Position numbers and translations under genes: made by a program. A DNA stretch of 64,000 nucleotides from Paraburkholderia tagetis (lineage in GTDB: Bacteria > Pseudomonadota > Gammaproteobacteria > Burkholderiales > Burkholderiaceae), in contig NZ_JAKLJA010000001.1 of the NCBI RefSeq assembly GCF_022213065.1, forward strand, positions 310,001-374,000. Reading direction: 5' to 3'. A model generated the notes under the pieces. That model saw nothing but the letters and a program-made list of their open reading frames with translations. It searched no databases and was not told the DNA's origin. Shown in pieces: positions 8,117-17,529 of this stretch (within the stretch, counting starts at the first letter, position 1; each line of letters opens with the position of its first letter).

Positions 8117-9295
8117 TCAAAACAGCACAGCAATCCCCGCCATACCAACAAACTGCGAGCGCGTGCTCGAAGGCGTACTGTTCTGCGAATCACCAACGGA
8201 AGGTCTCGCATCGACGATATCGCCCGCGCCATTCGCACCCAGCGTCTGGCCGCTAGCGTGCTGATACCCTTCCAGCGCATAGAGCGAGGTGCGCTTGGAG
8301 AGGTGATAAGTCTCCTTGAGCGAGACCTGCTGATAGCGCGCGGCGTTCGTGACGCCGTTGGCCTTCGAGGCCAGCGTATACGCATAACCGCCGCCCACGT
8401 CGAACGAGGGCGTGAAGCGATAGGTGGCGAGCGCGGCCCAGGTGTTGAACACAGCCGTGCTGCCGAAGAGCGACTTGCCGCCAGCGAGATATTCGACGTT
8501 GGAATACGACGCGCCCAACGTCAGATTGCCGATTGCGTAGTTGCCCGCCACCGCCACGTGTTGAACGGCGCGCGCCGAAACATACCCCGTATTCAGCGAC
8601 GACTTGCCGAAGCTCGCCGTCGATGCGGTATCGAAGCCGCTCGTGATCGCTGCGTTGTCCATGCGCAGGTAGCCCGCCGCGAGTGAGACGGGACCGTTCG
8701 CATAGCGCAGCGCGGCGCTCCATGTCTGGCCCTTGCCCGTGCTGCCCGCAATGCCGCCGAACGCATACATGGCGCTCGCCTGCACGCCGTACCAGTTGGG
8801 CGAGGTGTAGATCGCCGAGTTGTTGATGCGCACGGTAGTGTCGAGTCCGTCGATATCGCCGGGGTGCGCGCCGGTTGCGCCCGTGAGCCAGTTGCTGCCC
8901 GTGAGCGGCCCCACGAACTGGTAGTAGGGCGTGTACTGGCGGCCGAGCGTGAGCTGGCCCACGCTGCGGTTCTGCAATCCCACATAGGCCTGGCGATTGA
9001 AAATCAGGCCGTTCGTCTGGAGCGCGCCGCTATTCAAATCGAAGCCGTTTTGCAGATCGAAGATGGCAAACGTGCCGCCGCCCAGATCTTCCTTGCCTTG
9101 CAGGCCGAACTTCGAGGCATAGACGTTGCCCTGGCGCAGGTACACGTTCGAGTGACCGTTCTGGTTGTTGACGTAAGTAATCGCGTCGTCGACTGCGCCG
9201 TAGAGCGTGACGCTGGACTGCGCGAACGCCGGGCTCGCAATCAGTGCGACGCCCGCAGCTACGAAAATACCCGGACCGAAGCCAGTCTTTTTCAT
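8117..9295 (-). CDS. Gram-negative trimeric porin, second copy
   Basis: 392-residue outer-membrane porin of the same family as the gene at 4830-5927 but clearly diverged. Signal peptide ends SPAFA before QSSVTLYGAVDDAITY; strands ASKFGLQGKEDLGGGTFAIF and GRQYTPYYQFVGP are typical; it ends in IAVLF with terminal Phe. GGAG lies upstream of ATG 9295. Its 3' end abuts the large palindrome. The next gene upstream degrades dehydroshikimate, so a role in uptake of aromatic or hydroaromatic acids is possible but is only inference from position. Confidence 0.93.
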   Translation of the reverse strand: MKKTGFGPGIFVAAGVALIASPAFAQSSVTLYGAVDDAITYVNNQNGHSNVYLRQGNVYASKFGLQGKEDLGGGTFAIFDLQNGFDLNSGALQTNGLIFNRQAYVGLQNRSVGQLTLGRQYTPYYQFVGPLTGSNWLTGATGAHPGDIDGLDTTVRINNSAIYTSPNWYGVQASAMYAFGGIAGSTGKGQTWSAALRYANGPVSLAAGYLRMDNAAITSGFDTASTASFGKSSLNTGYVSARAVQHVAVAGNYAIGNLTLGASYSNVEYLAGGKSLFGSTAVFNTWAALATYRFTPSFDVGGGYAYTLASKANGVTNAARYQQVSLKETYHLSKRTSLYALEGYQHASGQTLGANGAGDIVDARPSVGDSQNSTPSSTRSQFVGMAGIAVLF

Positions 9296-9395
9296 CGTCG
9301 TAAATCTCCTTTAATAATAGGATTGCTTATTTATTTTCAATGCGCTCGCCGATCGGTATTGCAGGCACCGGCAGATTGAGCGCGTGCATCCTGCC

Positions 9396-9421
9396 TGCGG
9401 CGCGGATGGCGCCGCGCCGCA
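9396..9421. terminator. GC hairpin downstream of the dehydroshikimate dehydratase gene
   Basis: TGCGGCGCGG (9396-9405) pairs perfectly with CCGCGCCGCA (9412-9421), 6-base loop. It sits 60 bases past the stop of the 9483-11435 gene and 100 bases upstream of the porin start. No T-run follows; it may stop or stabilise the upstream transcript. Confidence 0.45.
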
Positions 9422-9482
9422 TGATCGGGTGGTTGGTGAAGCTTTTGGGGCTCTGCTTGGGAGGCCTTTTTCGGCTCCGGTC

Positions 9483-11435
9483 TTATTCGTCGTCTCGATG
9501 TCCGGCGCGTGAACGCTGGCGCGCCTGCGCGGCGAGGCGCACCGCGGCGTTCGGCGCGCCGTAGCCGTCATAGCCGCCGCGCCGCTCCACCAGTTCCAGG
9601 AAGAAGCGCTGGTCGAGCGTTTCGGTGTAGGCGTGCAGGAACTCGCCGCCTTGCTCGTCGCGGTCGTAAAGCAGGTTGTGCTGGCGCAGTGCGTCGAGCA
9701 ACTCTGCGGGCAGCGCGTGGCGCGCGTCGAGATCGTCGTAATAGTTGGCCGGCACGCGCAGCAGCGGCACGCCCGCCGCTTCGAATTCCGTCACGGCGCG
9801 GAAGATGTCGCCAGTGCTGAATGCCACGTGGTTCAGGCCGGTGCCGTGATAGGCACGCACGGCCTCGGCGGTGGCGGTGTGCGGGTCGACCGAGGCGTTG
9901 AGCACCATGCGCAGACCGCGGTCCGCGCTGAAGAGCGCGCGGCTGCGCACGAGGCCGTAGGGATCGGGCAGCAGGACGGCGGCGCTCGCCTGCAAACCGA
10001 ACACCGATTTCAGGAACAGCACCCACGCGTCGAACGAGCCGGCCGGCAGCGAAAGGCTCACGTGATCGATGCCCGTGATGGGGCCGACCTCCGTGGGACC
10101 GTCTACATCGGTGAGGACGAAATCGGCTTCGAAAAGGGTCGGCTCGCCCGGACGTTCGTTAACGAAATAGTTAAGACTGCCGTCCGGCGCCTGCACGGCC
10201 GGCACCACGCGCTCGTTGGGACCGACGCGTCCCGAGAACGGCTGATAGCCGAAGCCCGCCGCGCGTTCGAGTGCGAGGCGCGCGTCGTCCACGCGCAATG
10301 CGGAAGCGCACAGCGAAAGCCCGTGGCGCTGGAAAAAGGCATCGGCGAACGAATCGTGCTCGGCATTCAGCACGATGGCCGCCGAACCATGTCGATAGAG
10401 CGTCACGTCCTTCGAGCGATGCTGCCCCGCGCGGCGGAAATGGAGTTTTTCGAGCCAGTTGGCCACGCGCTGGCGCGCGGCGTCGTCCACCGCGAACTCG
10501 AGGAATTGCCATCCCGCATGTGCAGGCGGCGCGGGCGGGTGGTAGAGCGGCGCGGGTTCGACGATGCCGGGATTGGCGCTGCCCAGTGCTTCGCGCGTGA
10601 GCGCTTCGAGCAGCAGCAGCGAACGATTGCCGTCCGCCGCCGTGGCCGCCGGCGGTGCGCCGCGAAAGCCGTCGTTGAAGATTTCCAGCGAGAGCGGGCC
10701 CGTATAGCCGCTCTTCACCACCTGCGCCGTGAAGTCCGCGAGCGCGAAATCGCCCTGGCCCGGAAAGCAGCGGTAATGGCGGCTCCATTCGAGCACGTCC
10801 ATGTTCATCTTCGGCGCGTCGGCGATCTGCACGAAGCCGATGCGCTCGCCGGGAATCGTTGCGATCGCATCGGGCGTGTCGTCGAGCGAAAGCGTGTGGA
10901 AGCTGTCCAGTGCCAGTGTGAGGTTCGGATGATTCACGGCATTCACGAGCTTCCATGCGTGGCGATACGTGCGCACGTGGCGGCCCCAGGCGAGCGCTTC
11001 GTAGCACGTCACCACACCTGCCTGCGCGGCGGCCTGGGCGAGCTGGCCGAGTTGCTCGATGGCGAGCGCGTCGTCGCCGATCGCGTCGGGCGAGACGCTG
11101 CTGCACACCAGCAGGCGGTCCGTGCCCAACTCGTGCATCAAATCGAATTTGCGCTTCACGCGCTCCAGATTGCGGGCGAGCCGCTCGGCGCTCACGCCCT
11201 CGAAATCGCGAAACGGCTGATACAGCACGATCGCGAGCCCGAGGTCGGCGGCCATGCGGCGCACGTCGGCGGGCGAGCCCTCGAAATAGAGCAGATCGTT
11301 TTCGAAGATCTCCACGCCCGCGAAGCCCGCAGCGCTGATCGCGGCGAGCTTTTCCGCGAGTGTGCCGCTGATCGAGACGGTCGCGATCGAGCGGGACAAC
11401 GGGGCGAGGGCTGAAGCAAGTAGCGGCTTGGACAT
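9483..11435 (-). CDS. quiC1: 3-dehydroshikimate dehydratase, sugar isomerase-like / HPPD-like fusion
   Basis: Makes protocatechuate from 3-dehydroshikimate in quinate and shikimate catabolism. 650 residues in two halves. The N-terminal TIM barrel (about 1-290, xylose isomerase/AP endonuclease 2 fold) shows likely metal ligands E146 (CYEALAWG), D177 and H180 (LDSFHTL), Q203 (FVQIAD) and E251 (SLEIFND). The C-terminal half (about 330-625) is a 4-hydroxyphenylpyruvate-dioxygenase-like VOC domain with GIDHVSLSLP and ETLDQRFFLELVERR. This arrangement is that of QuiC1. Start ATG 11435 gives MSKPLLASAL; a longer frame to 11558 is out of character. Divergent from aroQ. Confidence 0.9.
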   Translation of the reverse strand: MSKPLLASALAPLSRSIATVSISGTLAEKLAAISAAGFAGVEIFENDLLYFEGSPADVRRMAADLGLAIVLYQPFRDFEGVSAERLARNLERVKRKFDLMHELGTDRLLVCSSVSPDAIGDDALAIEQLGQLAQAAAQAGVVTCYEALAWGRHVRTYRHAWKLVNAVNHPNLTLALDSFHTLSLDDTPDAIATIPGERIGFVQIADAPKMNMDVLEWSRHYRCFPGQGDFALADFTAQVVKSGYTGPLSLEIFNDGFRGAPPAATAADGNRSLLLLEALTREALGSANPGIVEPAPLYHPPAPPAHAGWQFLEFAVDDAARQRVANWLEKLHFRRAGQHRSKDVTLYRHGSAAIVLNAEHDSFADAFFQRHGLSLCASALRVDDARLALERAAGFGYQPFSGRVGPNERVVPAVQAPDGSLNYFVNERPGEPTLFEADFVLTDVDGPTEVGPITGIDHVSLSLPAGSFDAWVLFLKSVFGLQASAAVLLPDPYGLVRSRALFSADRGLRMVLNASVDPHTATAEAVRAYHGTGLNHVAFSTGDIFRAVTEFEAAGVPLLRVPANYYDDLDARHALPAELLDALRQHNLLYDRDEQGGEFLHAYTETLDQRFFLELVERRGGYDGYGAPNAAVRLAAQARQRSRAGHRDDE

Positions 11436-11824
11436 GGCGTGACGCGGCAGCGGAATGAACGATAAGCAGTGGGCCGGCGGCGCTGGCGTGGGCGTCCTGA
11501 GAGGCGCATGCCGCGCATCGGGAAGCGAGCGAGCAAACAACCAGACAGAAACACGCAAGCGCCGCCGGAGTGTTGCTAGAATAATAAAACTAACTAGTTA
11601 GTACAAATTCTCGGAAACCCCAGGGTGACCTGAGCGTCCGTGCGGGGCACACTGGCGGCCATGCGTGGGATGAGCGCATTGGCCTGCGGTGCAGGTGCGC
11701 CGCGCAAACGCCGCGCCTGTCGCGTAGTGCAAGCGTGGTGTCGCGTAGTGGTTGCGCTGTTATTGCGCTGTTATTGCGCAGTTATCGAGTTGTTGTCGTG
11801 TCGTTGTGTAATTTGGAGCGCCTG
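11436..11824. other. Divergent promoter region of the quinate locus
   Basis: 389 bases between quiC1 (minus) and aroQ (plus). Holds an AT-rich core at about 11575-11610 with the perfect palindrome annotated separately. Direct near-repeats GCGCTGTTATT (11755-11781) precede aroQ. No gene supported. Confidence 0.5.
11589..11602. promoter_or_regulatory. Perfect 14-bp palindrome, probable TetR operator
   Basis: ACTAACTAGTTAGT is self-complementary over all 14 bases and sits in the AT-rich core of the divergent quiC1/aroQ promoter. TetR repressors often bind such sites, and a TetR gene closes this locus at 14771-15445. Binding is inferred from position and symmetry. Confidence 0.6.
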
Positions 11825-12280
11825 ATGCAATTGCCGTCGGTACTGGTCCTGAACGGGCCGAATCTCAATCTTCTGGGAACGCGGGAACCAGCGATATATG
11901 GGTCCGAAACGCTGGACGACGTGGTGCGCCTGTGCCGCGAAGCGGCGCAACGTCTGCATATCGAAGTCGACTTTCGCCAGTCGAACGCGGAGCATCAGTT
12001 GATCGACTGGCTGCACGAAGCGCGTACGCGCGTCGACGGTATCGTCATCAATCCTGCTGCCTATACGCACACGTCGGTCGCGATTGCCGATGCGCTTTCG
12101 GCCATCGCCAAGCCTGTGATCGAGGTCCATATTTCGAACGTCCACAAGCGCGAGGCGTTCCGGCACCATTCGTTCGTTTCACCGATTGCCGAGGCCATCA
12201 TCATCGGCTGCGGCACCCAGGGCTATGTGCTCGCGCTCGAACGCATGGCGACGCTGCTGGCAGGGAAGGTGTCGAAATGA
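11825..12280 (+). CDS. aroQ: Type II 3-dehydroquinate dehydratase
   Basis: Dehydrates 3-dehydroquinate to 3-dehydroshikimate; cytosolic dodecamer. 151 residues, normal for type II. Signature segments: [20 protein letters not shown] with the catalytic Tyr, [34 protein letters not shown] and [17 protein letters not shown]. The usual His of FHQSN is Arg here. ATG 11825 follows GGAGCG; longer frames upstream look non-coding. Its stop overlaps the next gene's ATG (ATGA), so the two are translationally coupled. In this setting it most likely serves catabolism rather than aromatic synthesis. Confidence 0.93.
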   Translation: MQLPSVLVLNGPNLNLLGTREPAIYGSETLDDVVRLCREAAQRLHIEVDFRQSNAEHQLIDWLHEARTRVDGIVINPAAYTHTSVAIADALSAIAKPVIEVHISNVHKREAFRHHSFVSPIAEAIIIGCGTQGYVLALERMATLLAGKVSK

Positions 12281-13188
12281 GCCAGCAAAACAGCACGAAC
12301 CAGCAGACGAACCAGCAGACGAACCCGCCGCGCTCGTTCCTTTGCGGGCTGATCGGCAAGGGCATCGGCGGCTCGCTCACGCCCGCGATGCACGAGAAGG
12401 AAGGGCGCGAGCTCGGCTTCAACTATGTATACCGGCGCATCGATCTCGACGCGCTCGGGCTCACCGTCGACGCGCTGCCCGAGCTGCTGCTCGCGGCGCA
12501 GCGCACGGGTTTCGACGGCCTGAACATCACCTATCCGTGCAAGCAGGCCGTGATTGCGTTGCTCGACGAACTCTCGGACGATGCGCGCGCGCTGGGCGCC
12601 GTGAACACGGTGCTGTTCCGCGACGGCAAGCGCATCGGCCACAACACCGACTGGTCGGGCTTCGCCAGCGCGTTCAAGCGCGGGCTGTCCGATGTTTCGC
12701 TCGAATCGGTCGTGCAACTGGGCGCGGGCGGGGCGGGCGCGGCGGTCGCGCATGCTGCACTGCAGATGGGCGCGCACGCACTCACGCTGTTCGACGTGGA
12801 CCCGGCACGCGCCCAGGCGCTCGCCGATGAATTGCAGGCGCGCTTTGCGGCGGCGCGCGTGAGCGCGGGCGGCGATTTGCAGGCGACGCTGGCCGCCGCC
12901 ACGGGCCTCATCCACGCCACGCCCACCGGCATGGCGAAGCTGCCCGGCCTGCCGCTGCCCGCCGACTATCTGCATGCACGCCTGTGGGTGGCCGACATCG
13001 TCTATTTCCCGATTCGCACGGCGCTGCTCGAAGCGGCCGAGGCGCGCGGCTGCCGCGTTTTGAGCGGCGGCGGGATGGCGGTCTATCAGGCCGTGGATGC
13101 GTTCCGGCTCTTCACCGGCCTCGAGCCGGACGCCGAGCGCATGTACGCCCATTTGCAATCGATGCTGGCGCAGGACGCTGGCGAATAA
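12277..13188 (+). CDS. aroE: Shikimate/quinate 5-dehydrogenase
   Basis: 303 residues. NAD(P)-dependent oxidation of shikimate or quinate to the 3-dehydro acid, or the reverse. Substrate half: [22 protein letters not shown] with the catalytic Lys, [10 protein letters not shown] and GHNTDWSGF. Nucleotide half: glycine loop [12 protein letters not shown], then [12 protein letters not shown] and [11 protein letters not shown]. The NITYPCKQ form and the catabolic neighbours favour a QsuD/YdiB-like quinate-shikimate enzyme over biosynthetic AroE. A short Gln/Asn/Thr repeat (NQQTNQQTN) sits at the N-terminus. Overlaps aroQ by four bases. Confidence 0.9.
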   Translation: MSQQNSTNQQTNQQTNPPRSFLCGLIGKGIGGSLTPAMHEKEGRELGFNYVYRRIDLDALGLTVDALPELLLAAQRTGFDGLNITYPCKQAVIALLDELSDDARALGAVNTVLFRDGKRIGHNTDWSGFASAFKRGLSDVSLESVVQLGAGGAGAAVAHAALQMGAHALTLFDVDPARAQALADELQARFAAARVSAGGDLQATLAAATGLIHATPTGMAKLPGLPLPADYLHARLWVADIVYFPIRTALLEAAEARGCRVLSGGGMAVYQAVDAFRLFTGLEPDAERMYAHLQSMLAQDAGE

Positions 13189-13261
13189 CCCCGGCGAATA
13201 ACCCATCACCCGCCGCTTGAGCATCACTTCGGCCACACATATAGAGAGTCAGGAGAGAGAC

Positions 13262-14638
13262 ATGGCACCACCCGTATCGACGGGGCGCGACGCGCCTACC
13301 CTTGCCGCAACGCCCGCAGAGGGCGCGCTGCGGCGCTCGAAGGCGCGCTACAAGATCCTTGGCCTGCTGGCAGTGGGCACCATGATCAACTATCTGGACC
13401 GCACGGTGCTCGGCATCGCGGCGCCGCAGCTCACCAAGGAGCTGGGCATCAACGCGGCGCTCATGGGGCTGATCTTTTCGGCGTTCTCATGGAGCTACGT
13501 GGTCGCGCAGATCCCGGGCGGCGTGTTTCTCGATCGTTTCGGCAGCAAGTTCACGTACTACCTCGCCATGACGCTGTGGTCGGCGTGCACGCTCGTGCAG
13601 GGTTTGGTCGGCAGCGTGGGGGCGCTCTTCGCGTGCCGGCTGGGCCTGGGCGTGGCCGAGTCGCCGTGCTTCCCCACCAATAGCCGCGTGGTCGCGACGT
13701 GGTTCCCGCAACAGGAACGCGCGTTCGCCACCGGAACGTATACGGTGGGCGAGTACATCGGCCTCGCGTTCTTCAGCCCGTTCCTGTTCGCGCTGATGGG
13801 CGCTTATGGCTGGCGCTCGCTGTTCTACGTGGTGGGCGGCGTGGGCATCCTGTTCGGCTTCGTCTGGTGGTGCTTTTACCGCGAGCCGCAAGATCATCCG
13901 GGCGCCAACCGCGCGGAGCTCGACTATATCGAAGCGGGCGGCGGCCTCGTGAAGCACGACCCGAAGGCCGTCTCCGACAAGGCGCAAGCCGCCGTGGGCA
14001 AGAGCGAAAGCAAGAAGGGCTTCGACTGGCGCATGGCGGGCAAGCTGTTGCGCAAGCGCCAGCTCGCGGGCATCTGCCTCGGCCAGTTCGCGGGCAACTC
14101 CACGCTCGTGTTCTTCCTCACGTGGTTCCCGACCTACCTCGCCACCGAGCGCCACATGGGCTGGCTCAAGATCGGCTTCTTCGCGATCATGCCGTTCATC
14201 GCCGCTTCGATTGGCGTGATGTTCGGCGGCACCTTCTCCGACTGGATGCTGCGCCGCGGCTTCCCGGCCAACGTGGCGCGCAAGCTGCCGATCATCGCCG
14301 GCCTGCTGCTCGCCTCGTGCATCATTCTCGCGAACTTCGTGCAGAGCAACGTGGCGGTGATCGCGATCCTCTCGGTGGCGTTCTTCGCCCAGGGCATGGC
14401 CGCGCTCGGCTGGACGCTCGTTTCCGATATCGCGCCGGCTGGCATGCTCGGCCTCACGGGCGGCATCTTCAACCTGGCGGCGAACCTCGCCGGCATCGTC
14501 ACCCCGCTCGTGGTCGGGCTGATCGTGGGCGCGACGGGCTCGTTCGTCTGGGCGCTTGCGTTTATCGGCGCGATCGCGCTGGTGGGCGCCGCCTCGTACA
14601 TCTTCGTGGTGGGCGACATCAAGCGCATCGAGCTGTAA
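13262..14638 (+). CDS. MFS transporter, anion:cation symporter family
   Basis: 458 residues with about 12 membrane helices. Family signature near the first helix, TMINYLDRTVLGIAAPQL, then the intracellular motif DRFGSKFTYY and WFPQQERAFATG, typical of the ACS carriers for organic acids (ExuT, GarP, quinate/shikimate-type). A charged cytosolic loop of about 50 residues separates the two halves. ATG 13262 is preceded by AGGAGAGA, better than the upstream frame start at 13217. Position directly after aroQ-aroE suggests uptake of quinate, shikimate or a related acid. Confidence 0.88.
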   Translation: MAPPVSTGRDAPTLAATPAEGALRRSKARYKILGLLAVGTMINYLDRTVLGIAAPQLTKELGINAALMGLIFSAFSWSYVVAQIPGGVFLDRFGSKFTYYLAMTLWSACTLVQGLVGSVGALFACRLGLGVAESPCFPTNSRVVATWFPQQERAFATGTYTVGEYIGLAFFSPFLFALMGAYGWRSLFYVVGGVGILFGFVWWCFYREPQDHPGANRAELDYIEAGGGLVKHDPKAVSDKAQAAVGKSESKKGFDWRMAGKLLRKRQLAGICLGQFAGNSTLVFFLTWFPTYLATERHMGWLKIGFFAIMPFIAASIGVMFGGTFSDWMLRRGFPANVARKLPIIAGLLLASCIILANFVQSNVAVIAILSVAFFAQGMAALGWTLVSDIAPAGMLGLTGGIFNLAANLAGIVTPLVVGLIVGATGSFVWALAFIGAIALVGAASYIFVVGDIKRIEL

Positions 14639-14645
14639 AGCGAAC

Positions 14646-14690
14646 GCGCGGGCCCGGCGGACCAGCGGGCCCGCGCCGGACGGCCGTCCG
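14646..14690. terminator. Twin GC hairpins after the MFS gene
   Basis: GCGCGGGCCCG (14646-14656) pairs perfectly with CGGGCCCGCGC (14666-14676). Directly after it CGGACGGCCGTCCG (14677-14690) is a second perfect palindrome. No T-run. Lies seven bases past the MFS stop and before the TetR gene; likely a terminator or transcript-stabilising structure. Confidence 0.55.
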
Positions 14691-14770
14691 GCGCGGCCAG
14701 GCCGGTCGGGGCGCGGCGGGGCCCATGCTAGAATCGCCCGCATTCCTTCCTACTCGCGCTCCCCAGAAAA

Positions 14771-15445
14771 ATGGCAAGACCGGCGGCTTCGGCCGAACGC
14801 AACGACGCTCAATCCGAAAGCCGGCGCAAGTACGACCCGGAGCAGACCAGGCGCAACATTCTCGAAGTGGCGACCGCCGAGTTTTCGGCGATGGGGCTGG
14901 CGGGTGCGCGTGTCGATCAGATCGCCGAGCGCACCCATACCACCAAGCGCATGCTCTATTACTACTTCGGCAGCAAGGAAGGGCTGTACGAAGCGGTGCT
15001 CGACAAGGTGTACGCCGACATCCGGGCGCTGGAGCAGGACCTGCATATCGACGAGCTCGATCCCGAAGAGGGCTTGAAGCGCCTCGTCGAATTCACCTTC
15101 GACTATCACGACCGTCATCGCGACTTCGTGCGCCTCGTGACGATCGAGAACATCCACGGCGCGAAGTATATCGAGCGGCTCAAGACGTTCCGCAGCCGCA
15201 ACGCCAGCGTGATCCGCACCATCGAGGACCTGCTCGCGCGCGGCGTGAGCGCCGGCGTGTTCCGCGACGACATCGATCCCATCGACCTGCACTTGCTCAT
15301 CAGCTCGATGTGCTTTCACCGCGTGAGCAATCGCCATACCTTCGGCGCGGCGTTCGGGCGCGATCCCTCGCATCCGCGGCTGCGCGCGCGTCACCGTGAG
15401 ATGGTGGTGGACGCCGTGGTGCGGTTCGCGCGCAAGGCCGGCTGA
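14771..15445 (+). CDS. TetR family regulator, probable quinate-locus repressor
   Basis: 224 residues. N-terminal helix-turn-helix (about 25-72): RRNILEVATAEFSAMGLAGA, IAERTHTTKRMLYYYFGSKE. The C-terminal ligand and dimer domain (DYHDRHRDFVRLVTIENIHG, LLISSMCFHRVSNRHTF) is like regulators next to aromatic-acid genes in Burkholderia. Reads in the same direction as the aroQ-aroE-MFS genes, 132 bases behind them. Target is probably the palindrome at 11589-11602. Ligand is inferred to be an intermediate of the pathway. Confidence 0.88.
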   Translation: MARPAASAERNDAQSESRRKYDPEQTRRNILEVATAEFSAMGLAGARVDQIAERTHTTKRMLYYYFGSKEGLYEAVLDKVYADIRALEQDLHIDELDPEEGLKRLVEFTFDYHDRHRDFVRLVTIENIHGAKYIERLKTFRSRNASVIRTIEDLLARGVSAGVFRDDIDPIDLHLLISSMCFHRVSNRHTFGAAFGRDPSHPRLRARHREMVVDAVVRFARKAG

Positions 15446-15617
15446 GGCTCGCCGTCGCCGGCAACCCACGCCGCCGACGCACGCCGGCAACCACGCTGCC
15501 AACCCACGCTCCCCGCCAGAAGCAATCCCGATATTCACGTTGCATCGCGTGGCGGCGGCCCATCCTGTTCTTCCCTCATCCCATAAAAGTACCGGGACGC
15601 ATTACACTACGCCCCCG

Positions 15618-15636
15618 AAGCCCGACTGACGGGCTT
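15618..15636. terminator. Small hairpin between TetR gene and wspA
   Basis: AAGCCCG (15618-15624) pairs with CGGGCTT (15630-15636), 5-base loop. Either the terminator of the TetR gene or part of the wspA leader. The 271-base gap it sits in must also hold the wsp promoter, which I cannot locate. Confidence 0.4.
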
Positions 15637-15716
15637 GTACTGCGTCGTCTGTACGCTCGCGCACATTGCGCGAGCGCTGGGCGTCGTCCCTCGCTAACCG
15701 GATAAGGCCACGCGTA

Positions 15717-17390
15717 ATGAGCACAGCCATGCCCCGTTCCGGCTCCGCCGGACTGCCGCGCCAGACCCAAGGTCGCTACACACTCGGAACGCGCATCGTC
15801 TTGAGCTTCGGCTTGCTGTTCGTGCTCATGCTCGTGATGGCCGCGATCTCCTACAACCGCCTGCGCAACATCGACGACGAAGCCTTGAGCCTCACGCGCG
15901 ATTCCGTGCCGGGACTGTTCTATTCGACCGCGTTGCGCACCACGGCCAGCGAGGTGCACAACCTCGTCGAGCGCGCCACCTTCGTCGAGCCCGATGCGGC
16001 GGGCATCGCACGCGTGCTCGGGGCTTTGCCCGCCGCCGTCAAGCAGGCCGATCAGGCCTCCGCGAGCTACGAGGCTACGGTGTTTCGCAGCGACGACCGC
16101 GAGCACTATCAACGCTTTCACGACGCCTACGCGCGCTTCTTGCCGCAACTGATGGCCATCGCGCGGCAGTTGCCGGGGCAACGCGCCGCCGCGCAGGCGG
16201 CGTTCCTCCAGCTCGATGCGTCGTGGCAGGACGTGCTCGCCGACGCCAATACGCTCGTCGACGAAAACCGGGCCCAGGCCGCCGAGTCCGCGCAGACCAT
16301 CCGCGGCTCGGTCGCGGGCACCGAGATCACGCTCGCGGCGGCGCTCGCCGTGGTGCTGCTCGCGTCGCTCGTGACCGGCTACGTGCTGCTCCGGGCGATC
16401 ACGCGGCCGATGGCGCGCCTCGTCGAAGTGCACGATTCGATGCGCATGGGCAATCTCTCGCAGCGCCTGCACCTGAACCGGAGCGACGAGTTCGGCGTGC
16501 TCGAAGACGGCTTTAACCGTATGAGCGACGAACTCGCGAGCCTCGTGGCCCAGGCGCAGAAGTCGTCGCTGCAGGTGAGCACCTCGGTGGCCGAGGTCGC
16601 GGCCACGTCGAAGGAGCAGCAGGCCACCGCGAGCGAGACGGCGGCCACCACGACCGAGATCGGCGCGACCTCGCGCGAGATCTTCGCGACCGCGCGCGAC
16701 CTCGTGCGCACGATGGGCGAGGTGTCGACCGTGGCCGAGCAGTCGGCGGCGCTCGCGAGCACGAGCCAGAGCGGCCTCACGCACATGGAGGACACCATGC
16801 GCAGCGTGATGGACGCGGCGGGCTCGGTGAACGCCAAGCTCGCGATCCTCAACGAGAAGGCCGTGAGCATCAACCAGGTGGTGGCGACCATCACCAAGGT
16901 CGCCGATCAGACCAACCTGCTGTCGCTGAACGCCGCCATCGAGGCGGAAAAGGCCGGCGAGTCCGGGCGCGGCTTCGCCGTGGTGGCGACCGAGATCCGG
17001 CGCCTCGCCGACCAGACGGCGGTGGCGACCTACGACATCGAGCAGACCGTCAAGGAGATCCAGTCGGCGGTCTCGGCGGGCGTGATGGGCATGGACAAGT
17101 TCGCCGAGGAAGTGCGCCGCGGCATGCACGACGTGCACGAAGTGGGCGCGCAGCTTTCGCAGATCATCGGCGCGGTGCAGACGCTCGCGCCGCGCTTCCA
17201 GGTGGTCAACGACGGCATGCAGGCCCAGGCCACCAGCGCCGAGCAGATCACCCAGGCGCTCACGCAGCTCTCCGAAGCCGCGCAGCAGACGGCGGAGTCG
17301 CTGCGCCAGTCCTCGCAGGCCATCGACAATCTCACGCTCGTGGCCAACGAGCTGCGCACCGGCGTGTCGCGCTTCAGGATCGAGGCGTGA
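15717..17390 (+). CDS. wspA: Wsp chemoreceptor (methyl-accepting protein)
   Basis: 557 residues. Membrane receptor of the Wsp surface-sensing pathway. First membrane helix about 28-50 ([18 protein letters not shown]), periplasmic four-helix sensor of about 155 residues, second helix ([19 protein letters not shown]), HAMP linker ([18 protein letters not shown]), then the signalling hairpin with tip [24 protein letters not shown] 15717 lies in the frame before MSTAMPRSG, with AAGG upstream. First gene of seven in one direction; the set and order match wspABCDEFR of Pseudomonas and Burkholderia. No C-terminal CheR-tether pentapeptide is seen. Confidence 0.93.
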   Translation: MSTAMPRSGSAGLPRQTQGRYTLGTRIVLSFGLLFVLMLVMAAISYNRLRNIDDEALSLTRDSVPGLFYSTALRTTASEVHNLVERATFVEPDAAGIARVLGALPAAVKQADQASASYEATVFRSDDREHYQRFHDAYARFLPQLMAIARQLPGQRAAAQAAFLQLDASWQDVLADANTLVDENRAQAAESAQTIRGSVAGTEITLAAALAVVLLASLVTGYVLLRAITRPMARLVEVHDSMRMGNLSQRLHLNRSDEFGVLEDGFNRMSDELASLVAQAQKSSLQVSTSVAEVAATSKEQQATASETAATTTEIGATSREIFATARDLVRTMGEVSTVAEQSAALASTSQSGLTHMEDTMRSVMDAAGSVNAKLAILNEKAVSINQVVATITKVADQTNLLSLNAAIEAEKAGESGRGFAVVATEIRRLADQTAVATYDIEQTVKEIQSAVSAGVMGMDKFAEEVRRGMHDVHEVGAQLSQIIGAVQTLAPRFQVVNDGMQAQATSAEQITQALTQLSEAAQQTAESLRQSSQAIDNLTLVANELRTGVSRFRIEA

Positions 17391-17529
17391 GTGGCATGAG
17401 CGCCCTGAGCGGCGTGCCTGGCATGAGCGGCGTGACGCGGATGTGTGCGCATGCGCGCTCCGGCGGCGGCGGCTTTGCGGGCTGCCGCGTTTCGGTTTGC
17501 CGATTTTCGGTTCATTGAACGGAGCCGCG

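Noticed and set aside
9633..11414. 593-codon plus-strand frame opposite the dehydroshikimate dehydratase
   Set aside because: Composition typical of an antisense frame in GC-rich DNA; the minus strand encodes a clear QuiC1.
11932..13188. Longer version of the shikimate dehydrogenase starting inside aroQ
   Set aside because: The extra residues are an out-of-frame shadow of aroQ; the ATG at 12277 in the ATGA overlap is the natural start.
15576..17138. 520-codon minus-strand frame opposite wspA
   Set aside because: His/Arg/Gly-rich shadow; wspA on the other strand is unambiguous.
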